From Gammaproteobacteria bacterium (lineage in GTDB: Bacteria; Gemmatimonadota; Gemmatimonadetes; Longimicrobiales; Gaopeijiaceae): a stretch of 5,716 nucleotides of DNA. Below, one piece after another: positions 1-5,716 of this stretch. The DNA is taken from the NCBI GenBank assembly GCA_009843625.1, contig VYDD01000003.1, positions 3,642 to 9,357 on the forward strand, in the 5' to 3' direction. Position numbers and translations under genes: made by a program. The notes under the pieces were generated by a model. It saw only the letters and a program-made list of their open reading frames with translations. It ran no database searches and was not told the origin of the DNA. Position 1 is the stretch's first letter; the number at the start of each line of letters is the position of its first letter.

Positions 1-403
1 GGGCGAGGTTGATGTACGCGTTCTGCGACTCGAGCGGATCGAACGTCCAGTACATGCGCCGGATCCCATTCGTCAGCACCATGTCGCGCTGATAGCTCTT
101 GAGGCGAATCCCGAGGCCCCTGCCCCGGCAGTCCGTCCGCACCGCGAGCATGTCGGACCAGTGTACCGGGCTTCCGTTTTCGATCCCCGAGAGGCCGAAG
201 ATGAATCCTGCCAGGGATCCGTCTTCTTCGAACGCTCCGGCGGCCACCCCGCCCAGGCGCTGGCTGACGATCATGAGCGCCATGGGGACCCGTTCGGAAA
301 ACCCGGTTCCCCAGGTGGCTTCCTGCAGCGCGATGCAGGCCTCGTAGTCCTGATGGGTCCGGAATGGACGGATCGTCCACCGGGACATTGGATCAGCCGC
401 CAT
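1..403 (-). CDS. GNAT-family acyltransferase, COG3375-like, C-terminus cut by window edge
   Basis: Reading leftwards from ATG at 403-401, the frame stays open for 134 codons to the window edge, so only the N-terminal part is seen. GNAT proteins transfer an acyl group from acyl-CoA to an amine. The acyl-CoA pyrophosphate loop R/Q-x-x-G-x-G/A is present as R93-G-R-G96-L-G98, preceded by the strand SDMLAVRTDCR. It is followed by LKSYQRD (residues 101-107) and WTFDPLESQNAY (119-130), which I recognise as hallmarks of the COG3375 group of predicted GNAT enzymes. That group is usually roughly twice the length seen here (from memory). The start overlaps the end of glcF by 11 bases, implying co-transcription and coupling; a second ATG at 388 is a possible alternative start. 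As I recall, some relatives sit beside N-acylamino-acid racemase or o-succinylbenzoate synthase genes and may succinylate amino acids, but nothing visible here tests that. Family assignment is firm; substrate is unknown. Confidence 0.85.
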   Translation of the reverse strand, partial: MAADPMSRWTIRPFRTHQDYEACIALQEATWGTGFSERVPMALMIVSQRLGGVAAGAFEEDGSLAGFIFGLSGIENGSPVHWSDMLAVRTDCRGRGLGIRLKSYQRDMVLTNGIRRMYWTFDPLESQNAYINLA

Positions 404-1712
404 CCCGCAGGCCGGGCAGCCCGCGCGCGGGCGTGTCGTAGAATCCGGCCGCCCTGTAGCTCTCGTCGAGGAGTGTGACCGGATGGCAGGCTTCGACCCG
501 CGCCCCCTTCATGCGCAGTCCTCCGCCGATCTGCATCATGCACCCCGGGTTCGAGGTTGCCACGACGCTCGCCCCGGTTCCCAGCACGGCCTCTACCTTG
601 TCCGCCCCGATCCTGCCCCCGAGGCGCGGATGCGTGATGCCGTAGATGCCCGCGCCCCCGCAGCATTCGTCGGCCCGGGGCAGCGGATTGAGTTCCAGCT
701 CGGGAATCGTCCGCAGAACCTGGAGAGGGGGCTCCGAGACTCCTTGGGCGTGGAGAAGATGGCAGGGCGCGTCCCAGGTCACCGAAAGCGGAAGCGGCGC
801 CCCCCGGCGAGGTCCGGTCGCGGCCAGGATTTCAGAAATGTCGCGCGTCTCGTCCGTCACCCGGGCCGCCCGCCGGGCGTAGCGCGCGTCGTCGGCCAGC
901 AACTCGCCGTAGTGCTTGAGCTGCGCGCCGCATCCGGCGGCGTTGACCGCGATGATCTCGGCCCCGGCCCCCAGCATGGCGTCGATGTTGACTCGCGCCA
1001 GGTGACGGGCTCCCTCGAGATCTCCGCCGTGGGCGTGGAGCGCGCCGCAGCACCGCTGCCCCGAGGCGTCCACGACGTTCAGGCCGTTGGCGCGCAGCAC
1101 CCGGCGGGTGGCGTCGTTGACATGTCCCAGCAGCCCGGCCTGCACGCAGCCGTTCAGCACCGCGACGCGCGTGCCGGCGAGCGGGTGCGGTTTGGGCCGA
1201 CCCGGTGCGGGATCCGGGCCCTCCGTGTCCGCGGAGGAAGCGGACGCCGTGGCCTTGCGGGCGGCGCGCCCCCGGCGGGTCGAAGCCAGCATGCCGAGGC
1301 CCAGGCGGACCCGGGCGAGACCCGCGGGCAGGAAGCGCGCGCCCAGCGCGGGGATGCCGGTGGCGCGCAGCAGGCGGCCCAGCGCCGTCAGCGCAAAGAG
1401 CAGCTTGCGGCGGCGGAAGAGCCACAGGATGGCCTGCGCCGCGCCGCCCGCGGGCCTGGCCTCGTTCGCGGCCTCGCGGGCGTGTTCGAGGAGGGAGCCG
1501 TATTCCACGCCCGCCGGGCACACGGGTTCGCAGGCGCGACATCCCAGACAGCGGTCGATGTGGGTCTGAAACGCGTCCGATGCCGGATCGAGCCTTCCCT
1601 CGACGACGGCGCGCATCAGGTAGAGGCGTCCGCGCGGCGAGTCGGCCTCGTCGCCCAGCCGGACGTAGGTGGGACAGGCGGGCAGGCAGAAGCCGCAATG
1701 CACGCAGCTCAT
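393..1712 (-). CDS. glcF: Glycolate oxidase iron-sulfur subunit (GlcF-type)
   Basis: Electron-transfer subunit that, with the FAD subunit GlcD (and GlcE), passes electrons from glycolate or a related 2-hydroxy acid towards quinones. From the ATG at 1712 (439 aa) it has two [4Fe-4S] ferredoxin motifs: C3-x2-C6-x2-C9-x3-C13 (CVHCGFCLPACP) and C55-x2-C58-x2-C61-x3-C65 (CLGCRACEPVCP). Between them lies the GlcF-like GDEADSPRGRLYLM. Two cysteine-rich CCG domains follow: C189, C221-C222-G and C261; then C317, C350-C351-G-G and C391. No cysteine of these motifs is missing. The start is uncertain. ATG 1712 has GAGGAG six bases upstream but leaves only two residues before the first cluster cysteine, whereas GlcF proteins usually have about 20 or more. 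The frame is open to another ATG at 1937, but most of that extension reads as a shadow of the PDZ frame. The stop overlaps the downstream GNAT start. No glcD or glcE is visible, so another GlcF-like oxidoreductase partner is possible. Confidence 0.9.
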   Translation of the reverse strand: MSCVHCGFCLPACPTYVRLGDEADSPRGRLYLMRAVVEGRLDPASDAFQTHIDRCLGCRACEPVCPAGVEYGSLLEHAREAANEARPAGGAAQAILWLFRRRKLLFALTALGRLLRATGIPALGARFLPAGLARVRLGLGMLASTRRGRAARKATASASSADTEGPDPAPGRPKPHPLAGTRVAVLNGCVQAGLLGHVNDATRRVLRANGLNVVDASGQRCCGALHAHGGDLEGARHLARVNIDAMLGAGAEIIAVNAAGCGAQLKHYGELLADDARYARRAARVTDETRDISEILAATGPRRGAPLPLSVTWDAPCHLLHAQGVSEPPLQVLRTIPELELNPLPRADECCGGAGIYGITHPRLGGRIGADKVEAVLGTGASVVATSNPGCMMQIGGGLRMKGARVEACHPVTLLDESYRAAGFYDTPARGLPGLRDGG

Positions 1713-1718
1713 CAGCCG

Positions 1719-1724
1719 CTCCTC
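1719..1724 (-). promoter_or_regulatory. Ribosome binding site GAGGAG for the 1712 start of glcF
   Basis: On the minus strand GAGGAG lies six bases before ATG 1712, good spacing for a Shine-Dalgarno element. It is the main reason to prefer this start over ATG 1937. It also encodes the residues EE just before the clusters in the longer frame, so the match could be coincidental. Confidence 0.5.
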
Positions 1725-1776
1725 GTGCTCCGCCAGCGAGCGCGCCAGGGTCGTGGCCGCGCTCCCCGCGCCCGTC

Positions 1777-1926
1777 TCAGCGGCGGCCAGGCGCCACCGG
1801 GAGCGCCACCCGCTCCCCCTCCCGCAAGACCACGATCTCGGCCCGGTCTCCCGGGTCGCGGGCGCGCAACGCGCAGGTGTATTCGTACAGGTCGCCAATC
1901 TCGCGGCCCGCGAACCCGAAGCCCAT
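1777..1926 (-). pseudogene. Orphan C-terminal half of a PDZ domain, likely gene remnant
   Basis: A 49-codon frame from ATG 1926 to TGA 1777. It contains GFAGREIGDLYEYTCALRA and then DPGDRAEIVVLREGE, ending in APGRR. The order FxGRxI - helix xxYxxALR - xPGDxVxxxVxRDGE is the second half of a PDZ domain as found at the C-terminus of secreted proteases and peptidases; such tails also often end in GxR. The first half, with the peptide-binding loop, is absent: upstream residues in the same frame do not look like PDZ, and the amidohydrolase begins 84 bases away on the other strand. GGAG lies five bases before ATG 1926, so it could still be translated. The frame differs from that of glcF, and its stop falls within the open extension of glcF. 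Most likely it is the tail of a peptidase gene truncated by a deletion or rearrangement. Alternatively it is a genuine small protein or an assembly artefact. Confidence 0.5.
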
Positions 1927-1949
1927 TCGCTCTCCATTCCTCTGTACTT

Positions 1950-1961
1950 GCACGGGCGTGC
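1950..1961. repeat. Short inverted repeat in the divergent spacer
   Basis: GCACG and CGTGC form perfect 5-base arms around a GG centre, in the spacer between the divergent gene groups. The position would suit an operator, but arms this short arise often by chance in GC-rich DNA. Confidence 0.2.
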
Positions 1962-1980
1962 CTCGGGTGGAAATTAGCAG

Positions 1981-2010
1981 ATTATCAACGACTTGGCCCG
2001 GAGGAGTCCA
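1981..2010 (-). promoter_or_regulatory. Candidate sigma-70-like promoter for the minus-strand genes
   Basis: The 1971-1990 stretch is the most AT-rich part of the spacer. On the minus strand it reads GATAAT (1986-1981, five of six to TATAAT). Eighteen bases upstream is TGGACT (2010-2005, four of six to TTGACA). This would start transcription near 1974, some 50 bases before ATG 1926, and would overlap the ribosome binding site and start of the divergent amidohydrolase. For the plus strand I see only weak options (TTGCAC at 1948-1953, then AATTAG at 1972-1977). By-eye evidence only. Confidence 0.3.
2000..2006 (+). promoter_or_regulatory. Strong ribosome binding site GGAGGAG for the amidohydrolase
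   Basis: GGAGGAG ends three bases before ATG 2010 (GGAGG is five bases away). It fixes the start here, although the same frame is open far upstream across the antisense of glcF. Confidence 0.8.
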
Positions 2011-3734
2011 TGAACCGCTACTCGAGGGGAGAGTTTCTCGGCATCGGCGCCGCCCTCGCCACCGGCTTCGGCATCGGCGACTTCGAGTTGCGGGGAGCGG
2101 ACGCAAGGTCCGCGCGGACCCGCGCCAAGGCCCGCCTTCAGGAAGCGGGCGACGTCACCCCGGACCTGATCCTGGTCGGGGGACGGGTCTACACCGTGGA
2201 CGACGACCTGCCCCAGGCGGAAGCCTTCGCCGTGAAGAACTCGCGCTTCATCGCGGTCGGGTCAAGCGACGACATCAGGAATCTCGCCGGTCCCGGCACC
2301 GAGATCATCGATGCGGAGGGCATGACCGTCACCCCGGGCTTCATCGACGCCCACCTCCACCCCGCGTCGGGCGGCGTGCGCGAGCTCACCGAGGTCAATC
2401 TGGACGTGCGCTCCATGGCCGAGATCGGCGAGCGCCTGCGCGAGGGCGCCGCCGGCAAGCCCCCGGGCGAGTGGGTGCTCGCGTTCAAGTACGACGACAC
2501 GAAGGTGCGCGAAGGCCGCCGCATCACGCGCCGCGACCTGGACGGCTGGGTCCCGGACCACCCGGTCCGGGTTTCCCACCGGGGAGGCCATCTCTACTGG
2601 TACAACAGCCGCGCCTTCGAGCTCGCGGGCATCACCGCCGAGACCGAGTCGCCTCCCGGCGGCCAGATCTACCTCGACGACGGCGAGCTGAACGGTCTCC
2701 TGGCAGAAAACGCCAACAACCTCTTCCAGGGGCTCCTTCCCTCCGGCTCCACCCGCGAGGAGCGCCAGGCGGGGGTGAAGCTCATCTCGGAACTCACCAC
2801 CGCGGCCGGCCTCACGTCGCTCCACGACACCGGCTGCAGCACCGACTACGCCGTCGCCTACCAGGACGCCTACAGGGCGGGCGAGTTGCGCTGCCGCATC
2901 GCCATGTACTGCCTGGGCCTGATGACCCCCGGGCTGAAAGCGGCCGGTATCCACAGCGGGTTCGGCGACGAGTGGGTGCGCGTGGGCGGCGTCAAGTACA
3001 ACGCCGACGGGTCCGCCTCCGGCCGCACCATGGCCATGAGCACGCCCTACATCGGGCGCCCGGACGACTTCGGCATCCTCACCATGACCCAGGAGGAGGT
3101 CCACGAGGTCGTGGAGGACGCGCACCGCCACGACCTTCAGATCGGCATCCACTGCAACGGCGATGTCGCCATCGACATGGTGCTCAACGCCTACGAGCGC
3201 GTGCAGCGCATGTGGCCGCGCCCCGATCCGCGCCATCGCCTCGAGCACTGCACACTGGTCAACCCCTCGCTGCTCACCCGCATCCGCGACACCGGCTCGG
3301 TGCCGACCCCGTTCTGGACCTACGTCTACTACCACGGCAACAAGTGGATCGAGTACGGCGAGGAGAAGATGCGCTTCATGTTCGCGCACCGCTCCTTCCT
3401 CGACTACGACATCCCCGTGGCGGGCGCCTCCGACTACGTGCCGGGCCCCTACGAGCCGATGATGGCGCTGCAGTCGATGGTGACCCGAACCGACTCCGAG
3501 GGCCGGGTCTGGGGGCCCAACCAGCGCGTGACCGTGAGCGAAGCCCTGCGCATCGCCACCATCAACGGGGCGCGCGCCTCCCACGAGGAGCACCTCAAGG
3601 GATCCATCACCCCGGGCAAGCTGGCCGACTTCGTGATCCTGTCGGAAGATCCTCACGAGACCGATCCCGAGGCGTTTCAGGAGATCGGCATCGTCCGCAC
3701 CGTAGTCGGCGGGCGCACGATGCACCTGGCCTGA
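2010..3734 (+). CDS. YtcJ-like metal-dependent amidohydrolase (amidohydrolase 3 family)
   Basis: A 574-aa hydrolase of the amidohydrolase superfamily, COG1574/YtcJ group, whose members cleave amide or similar bonds (for example N-substituted formamide deformylases). The N-terminal beta-sandwich piece is DLILVGGRVYTVD (residues 52-64). It is followed by TPGFIDAHLH with metal ligands H115 and H117, HRGGHLYWYNSRAFELAGI (190-208), K329 in GVKYNADGS (possible carboxylated lysine), H381 in IHCNGD, H413 in HRLEHC, and D475 in AGASDY. The C-terminal sandwich returns with GSITPGKLADFVIL (531-544). All expected metal-site residues are present. The N-terminus looks like a Tat leader, with SRGEFLG (5-11), then a hydrophobic GIGAALATGFGIG and a possible cleavage site near ADA, but the second arginine of the twin pair is glycine. 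Export is therefore uncertain; a lipid-free Sec route or cytoplasmic location are alternatives. The stop overlaps the moxR start by one base. Substrate cannot be told from sequence. Confidence 0.9.
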   Translation: MNRYSRGEFLGIGAALATGFGIGDFELRGADARSARTRAKARLQEAGDVTPDLILVGGRVYTVDDDLPQAEAFAVKNSRFIAVGSSDDIRNLAGPGTEIIDAEGMTVTPGFIDAHLHPASGGVRELTEVNLDVRSMAEIGERLREGAAGKPPGEWVLAFKYDDTKVREGRRITRRDLDGWVPDHPVRVSHRGGHLYWYNSRAFELAGITAETESPPGGQIYLDDGELNGLLAENANNLFQGLLPSGSTREERQAGVKLISELTTAAGLTSLHDTGCSTDYAVAYQDAYRAGELRCRIAMYCLGLMTPGLKAAGIHSGFGDEWVRVGGVKYNADGSASGRTMAMSTPYIGRPDDFGILTMTQEEVHEVVEDAHRHDLQIGIHCNGDVAIDMVLNAYERVQRMWPRPDPRHRLEHCTLVNPSLLTRIRDTGSVPTPFWTYVYYHGNKWIEYGEEKMRFMFAHRSFLDYDIPVAGASDYVPGPYEPMMALQSMVTRTDSEGRVWGPNQRVTVSEALRIATINGARASHEEHLKGSITPGKLADFVILSEDPHETDPEAFQEIGIVRTVVGGRTMHLA

Positions 3735-4735
3735 TGCCCGGCGACGCAGCGGGGGTGCTGGCGCGGGAAGCCGGCGCCGGGGAAGCCGGGCTCGGGCTCT
3801 CGGGTCGGGTCACGGCCGCCGTGCGGGAACGCGTGGTGGGCCAGGATGCGGCCGTCGAGGCCCTGCTCATCGCGCTGCTCACTGGAGGCCACGTGCTGCT
3901 GGAAGGCCTTCCGGGGCTCGCCAAGACGCTCATGGTGCGCACGCTGGCCAACGCCATCGACACCGGCTTCAGCCGCATCCAGTTCACGCCCGACCTGCTC
4001 CCGAGCGACATCGCCGGGACGCCGATCCTGGATGCGCGCTCCGGCGAGTTTCGGGTCCACAAGGGGCCTGTCTTCTCCAACATCGTGCTCGCCGACGAGA
4101 TCAACCGGGCGCCCCCCAAGGTTCAGGCGGCGCTGCTCGAGGCGATGGAGGAGCGCCAGGTGTCGATCGCCGGCGACACCTTTCGGCTGGCCGATCCCTT
4201 CATGGTGCTGGCCACCCAGAACCCGGTGGAGCTGCACGGCACCTACCCGCTTGCCGAGGCGCAACTGGACCGCTTCGCCATGAAGCTGGACATCGGATAT
4301 CCATCCCGAGACGAGGAGAAGGAGATCGTGCGCTGGGCCGGAGACCGGGCCGGAACCCCGCTCGAGCCGGTGGCAACCGTTGAGGAGGTGTTCCGCGCCC
4401 GCGAGCGGGTGGCGGCGGTGCATGTGGAAGAAGCCGTGCTCGACTACATCGTGGAGCTGGCCTTCGCCACCCGTGAGCCGGCCCGGTACGGGCTCGAGGA
4501 GCTGGAGAGCCTGATCGACTTCGGCACTTCGCCGCGCGCATCCATCTTCCTGGCGCGGACGGCGCGGGCGCGGGCATGGCTTCGCGGGCGGAGCTTCGTC
4601 CTTCCCGACGACGTCAAGGCGATGGCGCCCATGGTTCTGCCGCACCGGCTGCGCACTACCTACGAGGCGGACGCGCGCGGCATCGGCACCGACGAGGTCG
4701 TCCGGCGGGTGCTGGAGGCGGTGTCTTCGCCATGA
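3734..4735 (+). CDS. MoxR-family AAA+ ATPase
   Basis: A 333-aa AAA+ ATPase of the MoxR group, a usual length for the family. MoxR proteins act as chaperone-like ATPases that help assemble or insert cofactors into partner proteins, usually with a vWA-domain protein encoded next door. Visible motifs are VVGQ (34-37), Walker A GLPGLAKT (58-65), FTPDLLPSDIAG (84-95, typical of MoxR), Walker B and its extension VLADEINRAPPK (118-129, D121 and E122), sensor 1 ATQNP (160-164), arginine finger in LDRF (R180), and sensor 2 SPRAS (R268). The C-terminal lid ends in a family-like region FVLPDDVKAMAP (288-299). ATG 3734 shares its A with the stop of the amidohydrolase (TGATG). I see no good independent ribosome binding site, so translation is probably coupled to the gene before. 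It shares an operon with DUF58, its usual partner. Family call is firm; the client protein is unknown. Confidence 0.95.
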   Translation: MPGDAAGVLAREAGAGEAGLGLSGRVTAAVRERVVGQDAAVEALLIALLTGGHVLLEGLPGLAKTLMVRTLANAIDTGFSRIQFTPDLLPSDIAGTPILDARSGEFRVHKGPVFSNIVLADEINRAPPKVQAALLEAMEERQVSIAGDTFRLADPFMVLATQNPVELHGTYPLAEAQLDRFAMKLDIGYPSRDEEKEIVRWAGDRAGTPLEPVATVEEVFRARERVAAVHVEEAVLDYIVELAFATREPARYGLEELESLIDFGTSPRASIFLARTARARAWLRGRSFVLPDDVKAMAPMVLPHRLRTTYEADARGIGTDEVVRRVLEAVSSP

Positions 4736-4746
4736 AGAAGAAGTAG
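4732..4746 (+). other. Four-codon mini-frame MKKK between moxR and the DUF58 gene
   Basis: ATG AAG AAG AAG TAG begins inside the moxR stop (ATGA overlap) and ends 14 bases before the GTG of the next gene. An added base in the GAAGAAGAAG run would put this ATG in frame with the DUF58 gene, giving an extended start MKKKVAAESAVAG. It may be a slippage relic of the original start, a tiny coupling cistron, or chance. Confidence 0.3.
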
Positions 4747-4750
4747 CCGC

Positions 4751-4756
4751 GGAAAG
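4751..4756 (+). promoter_or_regulatory. Ribosome binding site GGAAAG for the GTG start of the DUF58 gene
   Basis: GGAAAG lies four bases before GTG 4761. It is a moderate match but is the only one near an in-frame start codon, since the only nearby ATG (4732) is out of frame and stops after four codons. Confidence 0.5.
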
Positions 4757-4760
4757 CGCC

Positions 4761-5702
4761 GTGGCCGGACGGGAGTCCATCGCACACGAGCATCCCCGGG
4801 TCTTCTCTGCGCGGGTCAAGCAGATCGAGTTGCGCACCCGCGGGCTTGTGGAATCGCTCTTCAGCGGCGAGTACCGCTCGGTGTTCAAGGGCCGCGGGCT
4901 CGAGTTCTCGGAGGTGCGCGAGTACCAGCCCGGCGACGACATCCGCTCCATCGACTGGAACGTCACCGCTCGCCGGGGCCGCCTTTTCATCAAGCAGCAC
5001 GAGGAGGAGCGCGAGCTCACGGCGATGCTCATGGTGGATCTCTCGGGGTCGCAGGACTTCGGCACCGGCCTTGCGTCCAACGCCCGCATCGCAAGCGAGA
5101 TCGCCTGCATCCTGGCGCTCTCGGCCGCGCGCAACAACGACCACGTCGGGTTGCTGGTGGTCACCGATCGAACGGAGCTCTTCATCCCGCCCGACACCGG
5201 CCGGCGGCACGCCCTGCGGCTGATCTTCGAGCTGCTTTCACTCGAGCCCACGGGCCGGGGCACGAGGCTTTCCCCCGGCCTCGAGTTTCTGGCGAAGGTG
5301 CTGCGGCGACGGGCGGCGGTCTTCCTCATCAGCGACTTTCTCGTGGACTTCGGGGCCGACCCCCGCCTGCCGCGCATCGCAAGCCGCTTCAGCTTCCAGC
5401 ACGACCTGGTGCCCATTCGCCTGAACGATCTCAGGCAGATGGGGCTCCCGGATGTGGGTCTGGTGCGGGTGGTGGACCCGGAGTCGGGGGAGCGCCGCAT
5501 CGTGGATACCAGGCAAGAGGGCGCGCGCGCCGCCTATGCGAAACGGACCCGCGAAGCGCGGGAACGACTGACCCGCCTCTTTCACGAATTGGGACTGGAG
5601 GTCGTGGAGGTCGGGTCGGAAGACGACTACGTGCCGGTGTTGGCGGAGTTCTTCCGGGCGCGCGAGCGGACGCCGGCTCGACGGCGGGGGCGGGCGGTCT
5701 GA
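4761..5702 (+). CDS. DUF58-family protein with vWA-like domain, MoxR partner
   Basis: A 313-aa soluble protein of the DUF58 family (COG1721), near the usual length. The signature is intact: GEYRSVFKGRGLEF (36-49), REYQPGDDIRSIDWNVTAR (53-71) and FIKQHEEERE (76-85). A von Willebrand A-like fold follows, with a metal-site (MIDAS) DxSxS motif at D93-L-S95-G-S97, a possible threonine contribution near PTGRGT (163-168), and LISDF with D192. The C-terminus is basic (RARERTPARRRGR). I see no membrane segment or signal peptide. DUF58 proteins are thought to bind MoxR ATPases as adaptors linking them to client complexes. The start is GTG 4761, 25 bases after moxR; the frame is open a little upstream but has no better start. 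The stop forms TGATG with the next gene, so the operon continues past the window. Family call is firm; function in this organism is inferred. Confidence 0.93.
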   Translation: MAGRESIAHEHPRVFSARVKQIELRTRGLVESLFSGEYRSVFKGRGLEFSEVREYQPGDDIRSIDWNVTARRGRLFIKQHEEERELTAMLMVDLSGSQDFGTGLASNARIASEIACILALSAARNNDHVGLLVVTDRTELFIPPDTGRRHALRLIFELLSLEPTGRGTRLSPGLEFLAKVLRRRAAVFLISDFLVDFGADPRLPRIASRFSFQHDLVPIRLNDLRQMGLPDVGLVRVVDPESGERRIVDTRQEGARAAYAKRTREARERLTRLFHELGLEVVEVGSEDDYVPVLAEFFRARERTPARRRGRAV

Positions 5703-5716
5703 TGGCTGCCGGGGCT
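5702..5716 (+). CDS. First codons of the next operon gene, cut by window edge
   Basis: ATG at 5702 overlaps the DUF58 stop by one base (TGATG), the same junction as between the amidohydrolase and moxR. The G-rich run at about 5684-5698 could serve as a ribosome binding site. Only MAAGA is visible, so no product can be named. Genes after DUF58 in such operons are often membrane or vWA (Bat-like) proteins. Confidence 0.5.

Noticed and set aside
832..1698. 288-codon minus-strand frame inside glcF
   Set aside because: Out-of-frame Arg/Pro-rich shadow of glcF; the glcF frame holds all the cluster cysteines.
1948..1977. Plus-strand promoter TTGCAC with AATTAG
   Set aside because: Each hexamer matches only three of six consensus positions. 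Some promoter for the plus-strand genes is expected here, but this match is not better than chance.
483..2009. Upstream extension of the amidohydrolase frame on the plus strand
   Set aside because: The extension is antisense to glcF and Arg/Gly/Ala-rich. The strong GGAGGAG before ATG 2010 and the Tat-like leader fix the real start.
2262..3725. 487-codon open frame on the minus strand opposite the amidohydrolase
   Set aside because: Low-complexity Val/Ala/Gly/His-rich translation without domain motifs. It is a GC-driven shadow of the plus-strand gene, which has all its catalytic residues.
1205..3733. Upstream extension of the moxR frame on the plus strand
   Set aside because: Arg/Pro-rich shadow of glcF antisense and of the amidohydrolase. 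The MoxR family length and the TGATG junction support the start at 3734.
3677..5500. 607-codon minus-strand open frame across moxR and the DUF58 gene
   Set aside because: It runs antisense across two well-supported genes and is rich in Arg and Ser with no recognisable domain, typical of a shadow frame in GC-rich DNA.
1..5716. Defence system, mobile element or other novel cassette
   Set aside because: MoxR-type ATPases and vWA proteins occur in some defence systems, but here both are the ordinary MoxR-DUF58 type with normal motifs. There is no nuclease, transposase, integrase, terminal repeat or CRISPR-like repeat.

Overview
The window is GC-rich, gene-dense bacterial DNA with overlapping reading frames and strongly GC-biased third codon positions. 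Long spurious open frames opposite real genes are a side effect of this composition. The gene content and style (a GlcF-type iron-sulfur protein with a COG3375-type GNAT, a near-Tat-leader YtcJ-like amidohydrolase, and a MoxR/DUF58 pair) would fit Gemmatimonadota or a similar GC-rich lineage. That placement is a weak inference; no phylogenetic marker gene is present.

Layout: two gene groups diverge from a short spacer at about 1938-2009. On the minus strand, reading right to left, come (i) a 49-codon orphan frame that looks like the C-terminal half of a PDZ domain (1926-1777), (ii) a GlcF-type glycolate oxidase iron-sulfur subunit (1712-393, start uncertain), and (iii) the N-terminal 134 codons of a COG3375-type GNAT acyltransferase that runs off the left edge (403-1). 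The last two overlap by 11 bases. On the plus strand come a YtcJ-like metal-dependent amidohydrolase (2010-3734), a MoxR-type AAA+ ATPase (3734-4735), a DUF58 protein with a vWA-like metal site (4761-5702), and the first five codons of another gene (5702 to the right edge). Amidohydrolase to MoxR and DUF58 to the last gene are both TGATG one-base overlaps, so the plus-strand genes almost certainly form one transcript with translational coupling.

How they may work together: MoxR and DUF58 form a conserved pair thought to act as a chaperone-like ATPase with a vWA-type adaptor for metal insertion or complex maturation. Here they sit directly behind a metal-dependent amidohydrolase, which raises the possibility, unproven, that they serve it. 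GlcF normally works with the FAD subunit GlcD (and GlcE) in oxidising glycolate or a similar 2-hydroxy acid; no such partner is in the window.

I found no tRNA, rRNA, CRISPR array, insertion sequence, phage gene, toxin-antitoxin pair or defence gene. Nothing here is convincing as a wholly new system. The points worth a second look are the truncated PDZ remnant with the odd glcF start, the broken twin-arginine motif of the amidohydrolase, the amidohydrolase/MoxR/DUF58 coupling, and a four-codon mini-frame between moxR and DUF58.
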